Position numbers and translations under genes: made by a program
The notes under the pieces: model-generated
What the model was told of the DNA's origin: nothing
What the model saw: the letters and a program-made list of their open reading frames with translations, nothing else
The model's database searches: none
NCBI RefSeq assembly: GCF_963931295.1
Contig: NZ_OZ007001.1
Span: forward strand, 2,049,137 to 2,113,136
DNA length: 64,000 nt
Direction of reading: 5' to 3'
Origin: an uncultured Mailhella sp.
Lineage (GTDB): Bacteria; Desulfobacterota; Desulfovibrionia; Desulfovibrionales; Desulfovibrionaceae
Part shown: piece by piece, positions 27,780 to 35,747 of the stretch
How positions within the stretch are numbered: the stretch's first letter is position 1
Layout: every line of letters begins with the position of its first letter

Positions 27780-29276
27780 CTACGCGCCCCATGCAGGAAG
27801 CAAAACAGGGCCGAGGTAATAGCAGAGAAGGAAGGAAATGATGGAAATCGAGATGGTGGTTATGAGGCCTGTGATAAGGAAGTCTCTGGAGTGGACATAT
27901 TCTCCGCCGCCTACCATTGCAGCAGCCACTGTCAGAGAGGAGAAGGGGAAGCATGTAGCGATGTTGCAGGCAAAACCGACAGAAAGACAAGCGGCTATGG
28001 GATGGAATCCGTAACCGATGGCCAAGTTAGCCATGATGGGGATAAGAAGAGCAGCCAGAGCAAGGTTCGTCACAACCTGAGAAGCCAGCCCGGTAATGAC
28101 AACAAAGATGAACCACACCCAAGCTCCGGACAGATCACCGGCAAGAACCTGTATTTGGTTTGCAGCCCATTTATCCAATCCGCCCATGAGAAGAACGTTA
28201 CCAAAGGAAAGAGTACCGATCTGAATGACCAGAATACCCCAGCCGATGTGCTTCAGAGCCTGCTCCCAGTTCATGGAAAAGATAATCTTACCGCTTTTTT
28301 CATCCTTACGAAGCGGAATAAGAAAAGTCATCGCCCCCATAAACACGGCAACAACCGGGGCTGAAAGCATTTTGACGCCAGCCTTCCAGCCGATGAGATT
28401 GGCAAGCTGGGGGCCGAAGCACCAGAGGATGAAAGCGAATACCATAACGAAGATGGCGATATGCTCGTACCTAGTTATCGGACCGAGATCCTCAAGCTTC
28501 TTGCGCAGATATTCTTCAGGCACAGGAAGATTGGCCTCTTTACCTTTTAAAGGCAGTGCAAAACCGGAAATGAAGAAAATGACGAAAAGCGCGATCAGAA
28601 CAAGTGGAATACCAAGAGCAGACCATTCCCAGAAGGTTATAGAATACTGCAAAGAGGTCGCGATGAGCGCGATAACAACCATGTTCGGAGCACCGCCGAT
28701 AGGCGTTGCTGCGCCGCCGACCGCAGGCGCGATTGCGGAGAACACGCATAGGGAGCGCATTAGATTGGACTTTTTGTCCAGTTGGCAGGCACGTCCGATC
28801 ATAACAGCGATGGAGACAAAGAGAATAGCCAAGGGTACGTTCGGAGCAATGGCTGACATAAGTCCGACGCCAAAAATGAAAACAAACAGAAGCCGTTTTG
28901 AACTCCCTTTGACAAATGGAAAATTAAAGCACCAGTAGGCATATCTCTCGATGAAGTTGCTCTCTTTCCACAGACCGACGATAATGGTCGCGCCGAAAAT
29001 AAGCATCATCGAAGGGTCACCGAGAACAGAAAACACTTTGGCAGGAGTGAGGACTCCGAGGAAGCCAAAAATGGGGATACTCATGATGGATGTAACAGGC
29101 ATGGAGAAAATGTCCGTCAGCCACCACAACATCAGCCATACGCAGCCGGCAAGACAGGTCATGCCCTGTGGAGCCATACCGTCCATCGGCGGAAGATCCT
29201 TGATAAACACACATGCGATAGGTCCTGACAGAAAACAGAGAAGCTGTTTGACAGAGGGAGAAATCCGTACGGCCAT
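27780..29276 (-). CDS. DASS-family (SLC13-type) anion/sodium symporter
   Basis: A 498-residue inner-membrane protein with about 11-12 hydrophobic segments. The family marks are the two SNT-like hairpin loops, here GGAATPIGGAPNMVVIALIA and GLASQVVTNLALAALLIPIM. Members import di- and tricarboxylates, sulfate or sulfonated acids with sodium. It is the first gene of the cargo unit, 33 bp ahead of flavoprotein 3, so its substrate is the best clue to the pathway: a small organic di-anion. AGGAGG-type sequence precedes the start. Confidence 0.88.
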   Translation of the reverse strand: MAVRISPSVKQLLCFLSGPIACVFIKDLPPMDGMAPQGMTCLAGCVWLMLWWLTDIFSMPVTSIMSIPIFGFLGVLTPAKVFSVLGDPSMMLIFGATIIVGLWKESNFIERYAYWCFNFPFVKGSSKRLLFVFIFGVGLMSAIAPNVPLAILFVSIAVMIGRACQLDKKSNLMRSLCVFSAIAPAVGGAATPIGGAPNMVVIALIATSLQYSITFWEWSALGIPLVLIALFVIFFISGFALPLKGKEANLPVPEEYLRKKLEDLGPITRYEHIAIFVMVFAFILWCFGPQLANLIGWKAGVKMLSAPVVAVFMGAMTFLIPLRKDEKSGKIIFSMNWEQALKHIGWGILVIQIGTLSFGNVLLMGGLDKWAANQIQVLAGDLSGAWVWFIFVVITGLASQVVTNLALAALLIPIMANLAIGYGFHPIAACLSVGFACNIATCFPFSSLTVAAAMVGGGEYVHSRDFLITGLITTISISIISFLLCYYLGPVLLPAWGA

Positions 29277-29497
29277 AAAAGTCCTCCTGGTGTGAGAGAC
29301 GATTTTCGTGGTGCCTCATGCTTGGATCTTTGATCTAAAAAATACAAAAGGCTGAAATCGCCAACGATTAAGATCTGATTATCTGAAACGTACGTGAAAA
29401 ATATATTTTTTTCTGTCAGATTAACTACATTCAGCTAAAAATTTCTCTTTTTTTGAGACAAAATGTCTTTCCCTGAAAATATTTTTAATTTTAATTA
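29277..29497 (-). promoter_or_regulatory. Promoter region of the cargo operon
   Basis: About 220 bp of very AT-rich DNA between the DASS gene and IS copy 2. It holds TTTGATCTAAA near 29328 and the inverted repeat AGACA-AAA-TGTCT (29456-29468). Either could bind the Crp/Fnr protein encoded at 24159; neither is proven. The IS end lies only 220 bp upstream, so an outward IS promoter could also drive the operon. Confidence 0.5.
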
Positions 29498-30329
29498 GGT
29501 TCAGGACTCATTAAATATAAAAGATGACAATGGCAGCGAGACAAATGGCCGAAAAGAACGTGTGTGCACAACGGTCATAACGCATGGCTATTCTGCGCCA
29601 ATCCTTGAGTCGGCCGAACATGATTTCTATCTTGTGCCGCTGCTTATAAACCTCCTTGTCATAGACCACCGGAGTTTTTCGGCTGTGTCTGCCAGGAATA
29701 CACGGCGTGATTCCTTTACGGGACAAGGCATGACGAAACCAGTCGGCATCATAGCCTCTATCCGCCAGAAGCTCCCTGGCCTGCGGCAGAGTATCAAGCA
29801 GGACAGCAGCGCCTTTGTAGTCGCTCACCTGACCGCCGGACAGATGGAAGGCCAACGGTTGACCGAAGGCATTGCAGACAGCGTGGAGTTTTGAATTCAG
29901 GCCGCCTTTTGTGCGTCCGATACATCGGGAAAGGCCCCTTTTTTCAGCAAACTTGCTGCTGTCCTGTGTGCCTTGAGATGTGTGGTATCAATCATCAAGC
30001 GTGTTGTGGAGCCGTTTTGTTCAACAAGCTCCGCAAAAATCCTGTTAAAGACACCCAATCGGCTCCAGCGGATAAAACGATTGTAGAGAGTTTTGTATGG
30101 TCCATACTCGCGCGGGGCATCTTTCCATTGCAGGCCGTGCTTGATGACATAGATAATGCCGCTGACGACACGCCTGTCATCGACTCTCGGAATGCCGTGG
30201 GAACGAGGAAAGTAGCGTTTGATACGAGCAATCTGTTCATGAGAAAGATAAAAAAGTTCCTTCACGGCATCCTCCCTATGCCGACAATAAGAACTTTTTA
30301 CCCTTTTGGCAATTAATGAGTCCTGAGCC
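29498..30329 (-). mobile_element. IS5-family insertion sequence, copy 2 (832 bp)
   Basis: Same length and orientation as copy 1. Left end GGTTCAGGACTCATTAA, right end the complement of GGCTCAGGACTCATTAA, flanked by TA at 29496-97 and 30330-31. Differences from copy 1 are a handful of single bases, for example near 30136, 30264 and 30281. Recent duplication is likely. Confidence 0.95.
29511..30265 (-). CDS. IS5-family transposase (orfA/orfB, frameshifted), copy 2
   Basis: The encoded protein is the same as in copy 1: orfA 29897-30265 and orfB ending at 29511, joined by a probable programmed shift at an A-run near 29940. DDE residues are present in MIDTTHLK, LLADRGYDAD and HKIEIMFGRLKD. Confidence 0.9.
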
Positions 30330-30331
30330 TA

Positions 30332-31394
30332 AGGTCATGATGGCACCGTCGGCAACATCAAGCCCCATATTTCCGCTGTTGTTGATGATATCACCGAAAA
30401 TTTTAGCTTCATCACTGACGGAAATGGTAGCGGTACCTGCATCGGCAATGACGTTGCCGTTGATTGTTCCACCGTTCAGCTCGATCTTCAGGTTCTCCGT
30501 CGTTCCGCCGGTCGCTTCCTTGTAGATGGCATTCCCCTGGTATCCCGCAATATTACCACCGTTGATGAAGATGGTGGCGTTTTCTACCTGGGAATTATGA
30601 GAGCCATTGGTAATGATATTATGAACAGTGGCACCGTCTCCGACCGTAATGGTCACGTTCTCTACAGTGTCGTTGTCACCGCCCGCAAAGATGGTTTCAA
30701 CCTCGCTGTTTCCCGAGACGGTGATGGTGGACGTTCCGACATGACCGCTGTCACTGCCGCCGTATACGGTAACGTCAGAAGCGTCTGTATTATTAATGGT
30801 GATGGTAGATTCATTTGTGATGGAGGTACCGTTAATCGTTCCATCTTCTTCGGCCACCGCCACACCTCCAGCCCAGATCAGCGTATTCCCTACCTTAGCT
30901 CCGTCAATGCTGATAGCGGATTTCTCTACAATGGATGTGCCACCGTTGGCAGCTATGCCGCCGCCACGGATGGGGCAGGGCTCTTCTTCTCCTTCTTCCA
31001 TAAGACCGGTGAAGGAACCTCCATTAATGGAAATGGAGGCATCCTTAACCGTAGCTGTCACATCTTTACCGAAGGCAAGGCTGCCGGCATTGAGCTCGCC
31101 TGTAAAGGGTTTGTTAGTCAGGGAAATCGAGGTGGTATCAAGAGTGCTGTCGTCAGAAGTGACTTTGCTGCCCGCAGCATATTTTCCACTGTCAGGGTCT
31201 ACTGTTGCGGCCCCGTCCTTAAAAATGACTCCATCCGTCAGGTCGCTTAAATCAACGGCATTCGCGCAGGACGTTCCTCCCATGACCAGCATGGACGCAA
31301 CGGCCAGCGAACCAAATACATTGATCAGCGTGCATTTTTTCAAAACTGCCCTATACCTGTTGATAAGGTTTCCTATGGCACCTTTGGTAAGCAT
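30332..31394 (-). pseudogene. Autotransporter adhesin, N-terminal part, truncated by IS copy 2
   Basis: The start MLTKGAIGNLINRYRAVLKK has AGGAGGAG upstream. An extended signal peptide with a second hydrophobic stretch (INVFGSLAVASMLVMGG) ends at CANA, as in type V secretion proteins of this group. The passenger is Gly/Asn/Thr-rich with repeated short strands such as ISINGGSF, ITVSGNSEV and IELNGGTINGNV, a beta-helix pattern. After about 355 residues the frame enters the IS and ends at 30276. The rest of the passenger and the outer-membrane barrel are absent on both sides of the composite block, so it should not reach the surface. Confidence 0.8.
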
Positions 31395-31509
31395 TCCGAC
31401 TCCTCCTGAATACTTATAATACTTTGAAATCCTTTTAAGAAAAAGAAGAGCGTATTTCTCCGGTATTTGTTGGGAGAAGTACATCCGAAGTTTTTCAAAG
31501 GTTAAAAAT

Positions 31510-31525
31510 GTATACTATCATATAC
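31510..31525. promoter_or_regulatory. Candidate operator between the autotransporter and XRE genes
   Basis: GTATA-CTATCA-TATAC is an inverted repeat in the divergent intergenic region. It shares ATACTAT and TATA with the complement of the motif found before two other island genes (31863 and 36521), hinting at a common regulator. Confidence 0.4.
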
Positions 31526-31558
31526 TTTTCAGGTCAAGTTACCCACTACTTGTGAGGT

Positions 31559-31801
31559 ATGGAAAGCAACCCTTCCCTTCAGGTAGCCACAGGCACCGTC
31601 ATTCTTCGAGAACGGCGAAAGAGGCACTTAACTCAGCAGGCTCTCGCAGATCAGGCAGGTCTTCAGAGAGTCTACATTGTCGGGATTGAAGCGGGGAAAA
31701 GATCCGCTAGCCTCGCTGTTATTTTTGCTCTGGCTCAGGCTATGGGAATGACTGCCGCCGAACTCGTCAGGAAAATACAGGACGAGTTAGCAAAATACTA
31801 A
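31559..31801 (+). CDS. XRE-family (Cro/C1-type HTH) regulator
   Basis: An 80-residue single-domain repressor-like protein. The helix-turn-helix reads LTQQALADQAGLQRVYIVGI with EAGKRSASLAVIFALAQAMG after it, the standard HTH_3 pattern. The GAGG before the ATG is unusually close (1-2 bp). It is followed by a terminator and then the AAA ATPase operon, so it is likely an island regulator. Targets are unproven; shared motifs nearby suggest it acts on the two right-arm operons. Confidence 0.85.
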   Translation: MESNPSLQVATGTVILRERRKRHLTQQALADQAGLQRVYIVGIEAGKRSASLAVIFALAQAMGMTAAELVRKIQDELAKY

Positions 31802-31833
31802 CCAGCTTATTTTTCAAAGAAAAATATTTCATC

Positions 31834-31863
31834 AAGCCCTGTATTTAATACAGGGCTTTTTCA
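31834..31863 (+). terminator. Terminator after the XRE gene
   Basis: AAGCCCTGTAT pairs with ATACAGGGCTT around TTA, then TTTTTC. Confidence 0.85.
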
Positions 31864-31877
31864 TATAGAAATAGTAT
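31863..31877 (+). promoter_or_regulatory. Shared promoter/operator motif, copy 1
   Basis: ATATAGAAATAGTAT occurs here, 18 bp before the AAA ATPase start, and again exactly at 36521-36535 before parB, each just after a terminator. It contains -10-like TATAGAAAT and TAGTAT. An exact 15-bp match before two operons is unlikely to be chance in so short a region. Confidence 0.55.
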
Positions 31878-31895
31878 CAGATAGGAGGTTTTATT

Positions 31896-33329
31896 ATGAT
31901 TACTGACTATCTGAAAGCCGGTTTTCCCGCCATCCTGTTACAGACTCAGGAACCGCATCGAGCGGATGAACTCATGAGGAAGATTCCCGAATGGCAGATA
32001 TGCCGTTGGGATTGTGTCTCCGGTGTTCACGGCATGGCCCCGTCATCCTTCACTCTCAACGAAATCCAAAACCCTGTCGAAGCTGTCCAATGGCTTTCCA
32101 CCGTGAAGGATACGGTGCTCATCGCCCATGGACTCCAGCACTTTCTTGATGATCCCGTCGTCTGCCAGTCCATCCTCAATGGAATTCTTCGCTGGAAGAG
32201 CGTCGGCAACTGTCTGGTCATGGTCTCTCCATTACCTGCGCTGCCGATTCAACTCCAACCATTCTTTCATCTCATCGAGATGAAGCTGCCCGATGAAGAG
32301 GCGTTGATGCGCCTGCAGGCCGAGATCGGCGAAACCACCAACATCAGGACAAACCGCAAAGCCTCAAGGCTCGCCACAGGTTTGACTGAATTTCAGGCAG
32401 AAACTGCCTTCAGCTTATCGCTGGTGAAGAAAGGCTATTTCAGTTCCAAGGTCATCACTGAAGCCAAAGCGCAGATGATTAAGAAGTCTGGTCTGCTGGA
32501 GCTTTATCCCTCTGTCGACATGCAGAACGTAGGGGGCCTGAAAAGACTGAAAAGCTACATCCAGAACCGCGCACAGGCCTACGCTCCTGATTCGTCGCTT
32601 CCCAAGCCCAAAGGAATCCTTCTTGTGGGTATTCCGGGAACAGGCAAATCACTGTCCGCCCGTGCCGTCGCTTCCATGCTGGATTTCCCTCTGCTTCGTC
32701 TGGATATAGGGCAGCTCAAAAATTCCCTTGTCGGCGAGTCGGAACGGAGAATTCGAGAAGCGACCAAGGTGATAGACGCCTTCGGCAACTGTGTCCTTTT
32801 CCTCGATGAACTCGAAAAAATGTTCGGAGGAGTCAAAGGCAACGGAAGCAGCGACGGCGGAACCACCAGCGGCATGTTCTCTCATTTCCTCACATGGATG
32901 AATGATCAGAACAAGGCGTTCATTGTGGCTACGGCAAACAACATCAGGGAATTGCCTGCGGAGTTTTTGCGCTCCGGCAGATTTGATTCCATCTGGTTTG
33001 TCGACCTTCCTGCTCTTGAGGAGCGCAGGGAGATTATTGCCATCATGAACAGAAAATACGGAACTGCCATGCCCCTTGAATGGGCGGAGCAGCTGAACGG
33101 ATACACCGGTTCCGAACTGGAGCAGATTATCAGGGATTCCCTCTTTGACGGTCTGGAAGAAGCCAGAAAGAACCTGATTCCGCTTTCCCGAACCATGAAG
33201 GAAGAAATTGACGCCTTGCGTTCCTGGGCCATGTCCAGAGCAAGAATAGCCAATACTCCCGACGAGGCTCCACAGGAAGTGAGAAAAATCCGTTCCGTAG
33301 CCAGAAAAACTCTTACCCCAGCCAAGTGA
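31896..33329 (+). CDS. Ycf46-like AAA+ ATPase
   Basis: A 477-residue protein. An N-terminal domain of about 200 residues, specific to the Ycf46 branch, precedes one AAA+ module: Walker A GIPGTGKS (about 244-251), Walker B VLFLDELEK (about 298-306), sensor-1 ATANN and Arg-finger region FLRSGRFD. No protease domain or membrane segment follows. Ycf46 proteins are known from plastids, cyanobacteria and phages, with unclear function. ATAGGAGG lies 7 bp before the ATG. It heads a tight plus-strand run with DUF1257 and DUF2997 genes, a recurring set. Confidence 0.85.
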   Translation: MITDYLKAGFPAILLQTQEPHRADELMRKIPEWQICRWDCVSGVHGMAPSSFTLNEIQNPVEAVQWLSTVKDTVLIAHGLQHFLDDPVVCQSILNGILRWKSVGNCLVMVSPLPALPIQLQPFFHLIEMKLPDEEALMRLQAEIGETTNIRTNRKASRLATGLTEFQAETAFSLSLVKKGYFSSKVITEAKAQMIKKSGLLELYPSVDMQNVGGLKRLKSYIQNRAQAYAPDSSLPKPKGILLVGIPGTGKSLSARAVASMLDFPLLRLDIGQLKNSLVGESERRIREATKVIDAFGNCVLFLDELEKMFGGVKGNGSSDGGTTSGMFSHFLTWMNDQNKAFIVATANNIRELPAEFLRSGRFDSIWFVDLPALEERREIIAIMNRKYGTAMPLEWAEQLNGYTGSELEQIIRDSLFDGLEEARKNLIPLSRTMKEEIDALRSWAMSRARIANTPDEAPQEVRKIRSVARKTLTPAK

Positions 33330-33336
33330 GGCAACC

Positions 33337-33768
33337 ATGTCACACATCGCTAAAATCAAACTTCAGATTAAGGACCTGAACATTCTCAAGAGAACCTGCG
33401 AACGGCTCAATCTTCGCTTCGTGGAAAACCAGAAAACCTATACGTGGTATGGGCGAGTGGTGCATCCCGAAGATTTGAAGATTCACACGGATATTACCGA
33501 GGAACAACTCGGCAAATGTGACCATGCCATACAGGTTCCCACGGCCAAACTCGGCTATGAGATCGGCGTCATCAGACGTGGAGATGAATACATCCTGCTC
33601 TTTGACGACTGGGATCAGGGACTCAGAAAGGCTGTCGGCCATCATGGCGAACTGCTCAAGCAGGCATACACGGCGGAAGTCGTGAAGGCCCAGGCAAAAC
33701 GCCATAACTATTTCTACTCGGAAAAGAAGGTCGACAATACCCTGAAAATAACCCTGACCGCAGTGTAG
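33337..33768 (+). CDS. DUF1257 (Ycf35-like) protein
   Basis: A 143-residue protein starting MSHIAKIKLQIKDLNILKRT, the DUF1257 N-terminus, with the CDHAIQVP and YEIGVIRRGDEYILLFDDWD segments of that family. Its stop lies 9 bp before the DUF2997 gene and its start 7 bp after the AAA ATPase. Function is not known; repeated association of DUF1257 with DUF2997 and a Ycf46-type ATPase suggests a complex. Confidence 0.8.
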   Translation: MSHIAKIKLQIKDLNILKRTCERLNLRFVENQKTYTWYGRVVHPEDLKIHTDITEEQLGKCDHAIQVPTAKLGYEIGVIRRGDEYILLFDDWDQGLRKAVGHHGELLKQAYTAEVVKAQAKRHNYFYSEKKVDNTLKITLTAV

Positions 33769-33777
33769 GAGAACAGC

Positions 33778-33999
33778 ATGAAGACCATCACCATTTCCAT
33801 CGACGCCACAGGCGAAGTCACTTTGGAAACTTCCGGTTTCAAGGGCAAATCGTGCCTGGAAGCTTCGGAATTCATCAAGCAGGTTCTCGGGGAGGAAATC
33901 TCCCGTGAACTGACACCTCTTTCCTATATTAATAAGGAAGGGAAAGAAGTGACCCGTCATGTTCCCGTGTGCAGGAACGGCGGTTATTCCATCCATTAG
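33778..33999 (+). CDS. DUF2997-like small protein
   Basis: A 73-residue protein beginning KTITISIDATGEVTLETSGF, then KGKSCLEASEFIKQVLG, matching the DUF2997 layout of a beta hairpin followed by GxxC and a helix. AGGAG precedes the ATG and the next gene starts 9 bp after its stop. It is probably a partner of the DUF1257 protein; function unknown. Confidence 0.72.
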   Translation: MKTITISIDATGEVTLETSGFKGKSCLEASEFIKQVLGEEISRELTPLSYINKEGKEVTRHVPVCRNGGYSIH

Positions 34000-34008
34000 G
34001 AGTCCGAC

Positions 34009-34713
34009 GTGTCGTATTCTGATATCTTCAAGGATGCGGCGCTTCTTCAGCTCACGGCAACCTGCTGGAGCATTGACAGAAAACTGCCGCCCGCACTTCT
34101 GGCTGAGGTCGGGAACGTGGACTACCTGAAAGGACGAAAACTTCTCCTTGATCCGGAATCCACGGCTCCCATCAAACAAATAACCGGCAAGGCCCGAAAC
34201 TACATCCGAAAGCTGGCCTTGCCATTTCCCATTCGAGGCTGTGTCCTCGTGCCACGGAAGCTGATCCCGACAATACAGGATCAGCTTTCAACATTTAAGA
34301 ACGATTACGATTGTTCCGTGGAAAGTTTTCTCTACTGGTATCCTTCCGCCATCACGGAAGCAGCGGAGAAGCTGGGAGAGCTTTTTGATCAATTGGACTA
34401 TCCTTCTGCCGATCAGCTGAAGGGCCGCTTTCGCTTTGAATGGCGTTACCTCACGGTCGGCCCGTCCACATCACGAATACTCCCTGCCTCTCTGTATCAG
34501 GAGGAAATGACCAAGTTCAAGGAACTCATGGCGCAGGCACGTCAGGAAGCCGAAGAGGCACTGAGAATGGAATTTGTCGATCTGGTATCCAATCTGACCG
34601 ACAAGCTGAACGGAACCGACGGAATGCCAAAACGCCTCCGGTCTTCCGCTGTGGAAAACCTGCATGAGTTTTTGTCTCACTTCGATGACAGGAACATCTT
34701 TCAGGATGAATAG
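34009..34713 (+). CDS. DUF3150-like protein ending at an in-frame UAG
   Basis: A 234-residue product from a GTG start (TAGGAG upstream) to TAG at 34711. It has TATCWSIDRKLPPALL, then VDYLKGRKLLLDPES, a pattern seen in DUF3150 proteins of plasmids and integrative elements, which are usually around 300 residues. The product here is shorter, and the frame stays open for 57 more codons after the TAG with coding-like sequence. It may be a nonsense-mutated gene, or the UAG may be read through. Function unknown. It lies within the tight AAA-DUF1257-DUF2997 operon. Confidence 0.65.
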   Translation: MSYSDIFKDAALLQLTATCWSIDRKLPPALLAEVGNVDYLKGRKLLLDPESTAPIKQITGKARNYIRKLALPFPIRGCVLVPRKLIPTIQDQLSTFKNDYDCSVESFLYWYPSAITEAAEKLGELFDQLDYPSADQLKGRFRFEWRYLTVGPSTSRILPASLYQEEMTKFKELMAQARQEAEEALRMEFVDLVSNLTDKLNGTDGMPKRLRSSAVENLHEFLSHFDDRNIFQDE

Positions 34714-34887
34714 CTGGAGTCACTGGTGCAGCAATGCAAAAGCATTGTGGACGGTGTATCTCCCGCACGGCTTCGTACTGACGTTTCCTTCAAAACGGAA
34801 ATGCACGGAAAAATGAGCGAGCTGCTTGCTGCCATTGATCAGTCGCTGGAGAATCTTCCCCGAAGAAAAATCCGCATGAGCGATTAA
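34714..34887 (+). other. In-frame coding continuation after the UAG of the DUF3150-like gene
   Basis: Translation directly after the TAG gives LESLVQQCKSIVDGVS, then a helix-rich stretch with KMSELLAAIDQSLENL and a basic end RRKIRMSD before TAA at 34885. The amphipathic helical character matches the C-terminus before the TAG, and no start codon with a ribosome site lies inside. The full frame 34009-34887 would give 292 residues, the expected family size. Confidence 0.6.
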
Positions 34888-34959
34888 GGCACAGGCTTGT
34901 TCCCGTCACAATTCAAAAGGGTGGCGGGATCTCTCGCCGCCCTCCTTTTCGGAGGAATC

Positions 34960-35733
34960 ATGACCACTCTGAGACTCTCCAAGTCCAAAATCGGCACATT
35001 TACCCTGTGCCCTCAGAAGTACCAGTATACATACGTCGATAAGATCATTCCTGAAAAAACGCCGAAGGCCATGCTGGAAGGCTCTGCCCTTCATCATGTC
35101 ATCGAGAACACCATCGTGTACGGTGACAAGATTGCAGAAATTTCCAGAGTGGCATCCGACGAATTCTGGAAGGACATCGAGCTGACGGGCACAGAATATG
35201 AAAGCCCGGAAGCCATGAAAAAAGCTCAGGACAGCGTACTCAAAGAAGCTGAAACATTTCTTTCGCAGATTGACCCTCTCAATCCCGTGGATATGGAAAC
35301 GTACTTTGAGTATCCGTTGTTCAATCCTGAGACAGGTGAGGTCCATGAGAACATACTGCTTCGCGGATACATGGATCTCATAGACTGCACAGATGACGGA
35401 ATTTACCGAGTCATAGATATCAAGACTTCGGCACGAACTCCGTTTGACTGGCAGGCAGATCGTTCCCTGGAACTCAGTACCTATGCGTACCTTCTGGCCA
35501 GTCGTTTCGGCTGGAACAGCTGTATTCCGGTTTCTTATCTGTACCTTGTCAGAACTAAGAATCCCAAAGTCGTATGGCTCAACTCTGCACGGAGCCGAAA
35601 GGATTTCCAGCAGACATATTCCATGCTGCTGTCTATATCCCAAGCCATCCTGCAGGGTAATTTTTATAAAAATATCGGAATGCACTGCTCCTGGTGTCAA
35701 CATCAGGACATATGCTTCCATTCAAATCCATAA
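34960..35733 (+). CDS. PD-(D/E)XK nuclease, Cas4/RecB-like, with Fe-S cysteines
   Basis: A 257-residue nuclease. The active site is GYMDLID followed by YRVIDIKTS, the D...(D/E)xK core. A Cys in FTLCPQKY near the N-terminus and CSWCQHQDIC at the C-terminus match the four-Cys iron-sulfur clasp of AddB/Cas4-type nucleases. The start at 34960 was chosen for its TCGGAGGA site and the family N-terminus LRLSKSKIGTFTLCPQKY. It is followed after 14 bp by an ERF annealing protein, so the two form a recombination pair like an exonuclease plus annealase. Confidence 0.85.
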   Translation: MTTLRLSKSKIGTFTLCPQKYQYTYVDKIIPEKTPKAMLEGSALHHVIENTIVYGDKIAEISRVASDEFWKDIELTGTEYESPEAMKKAQDSVLKEAETFLSQIDPLNPVDMETYFEYPLFNPETGEVHENILLRGYMDLIDCTDDGIYRVIDIKTSARTPFDWQADRSLELSTYAYLLASRFGWNSCIPVSYLYLVRTKNPKVVWLNSARSRKDFQQTYSMLLSISQAILQGNFYKNIGMHCSWCQHQDICFHSNP

Positions 35734-35747
35734 TGTGAGGTTGTCAC

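Larger units (their letters stand above)
18990..30329. mobile_element. Composite-transposon-like block carrying an anaerobic flavoprotein cluster (11.3 kb)
   Basis: Two 832-bp IS5 copies in direct orientation bound 9.7 kb of minus-strand cargo (DASS transporter, three flavoproteins, ferredoxins, regulator). The outermost bases are TA on both sides. Cargo genes are metabolic and have good operon structure, whereas genes on both sides are typical island backbone. The right IS edge interrupts an autotransporter gene. Whether the whole block ever moved as a unit, or the copies arrived separately, cannot be told from one sequence. Confidence 0.75.

Noticed and set aside
18988..30331. Target-site duplication proving that the 11.3-kb block transposed as one unit.
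   Set aside because: TA flanks each IS copy individually as well as the whole block, so the 2-bp signal cannot tell the alternatives apart.
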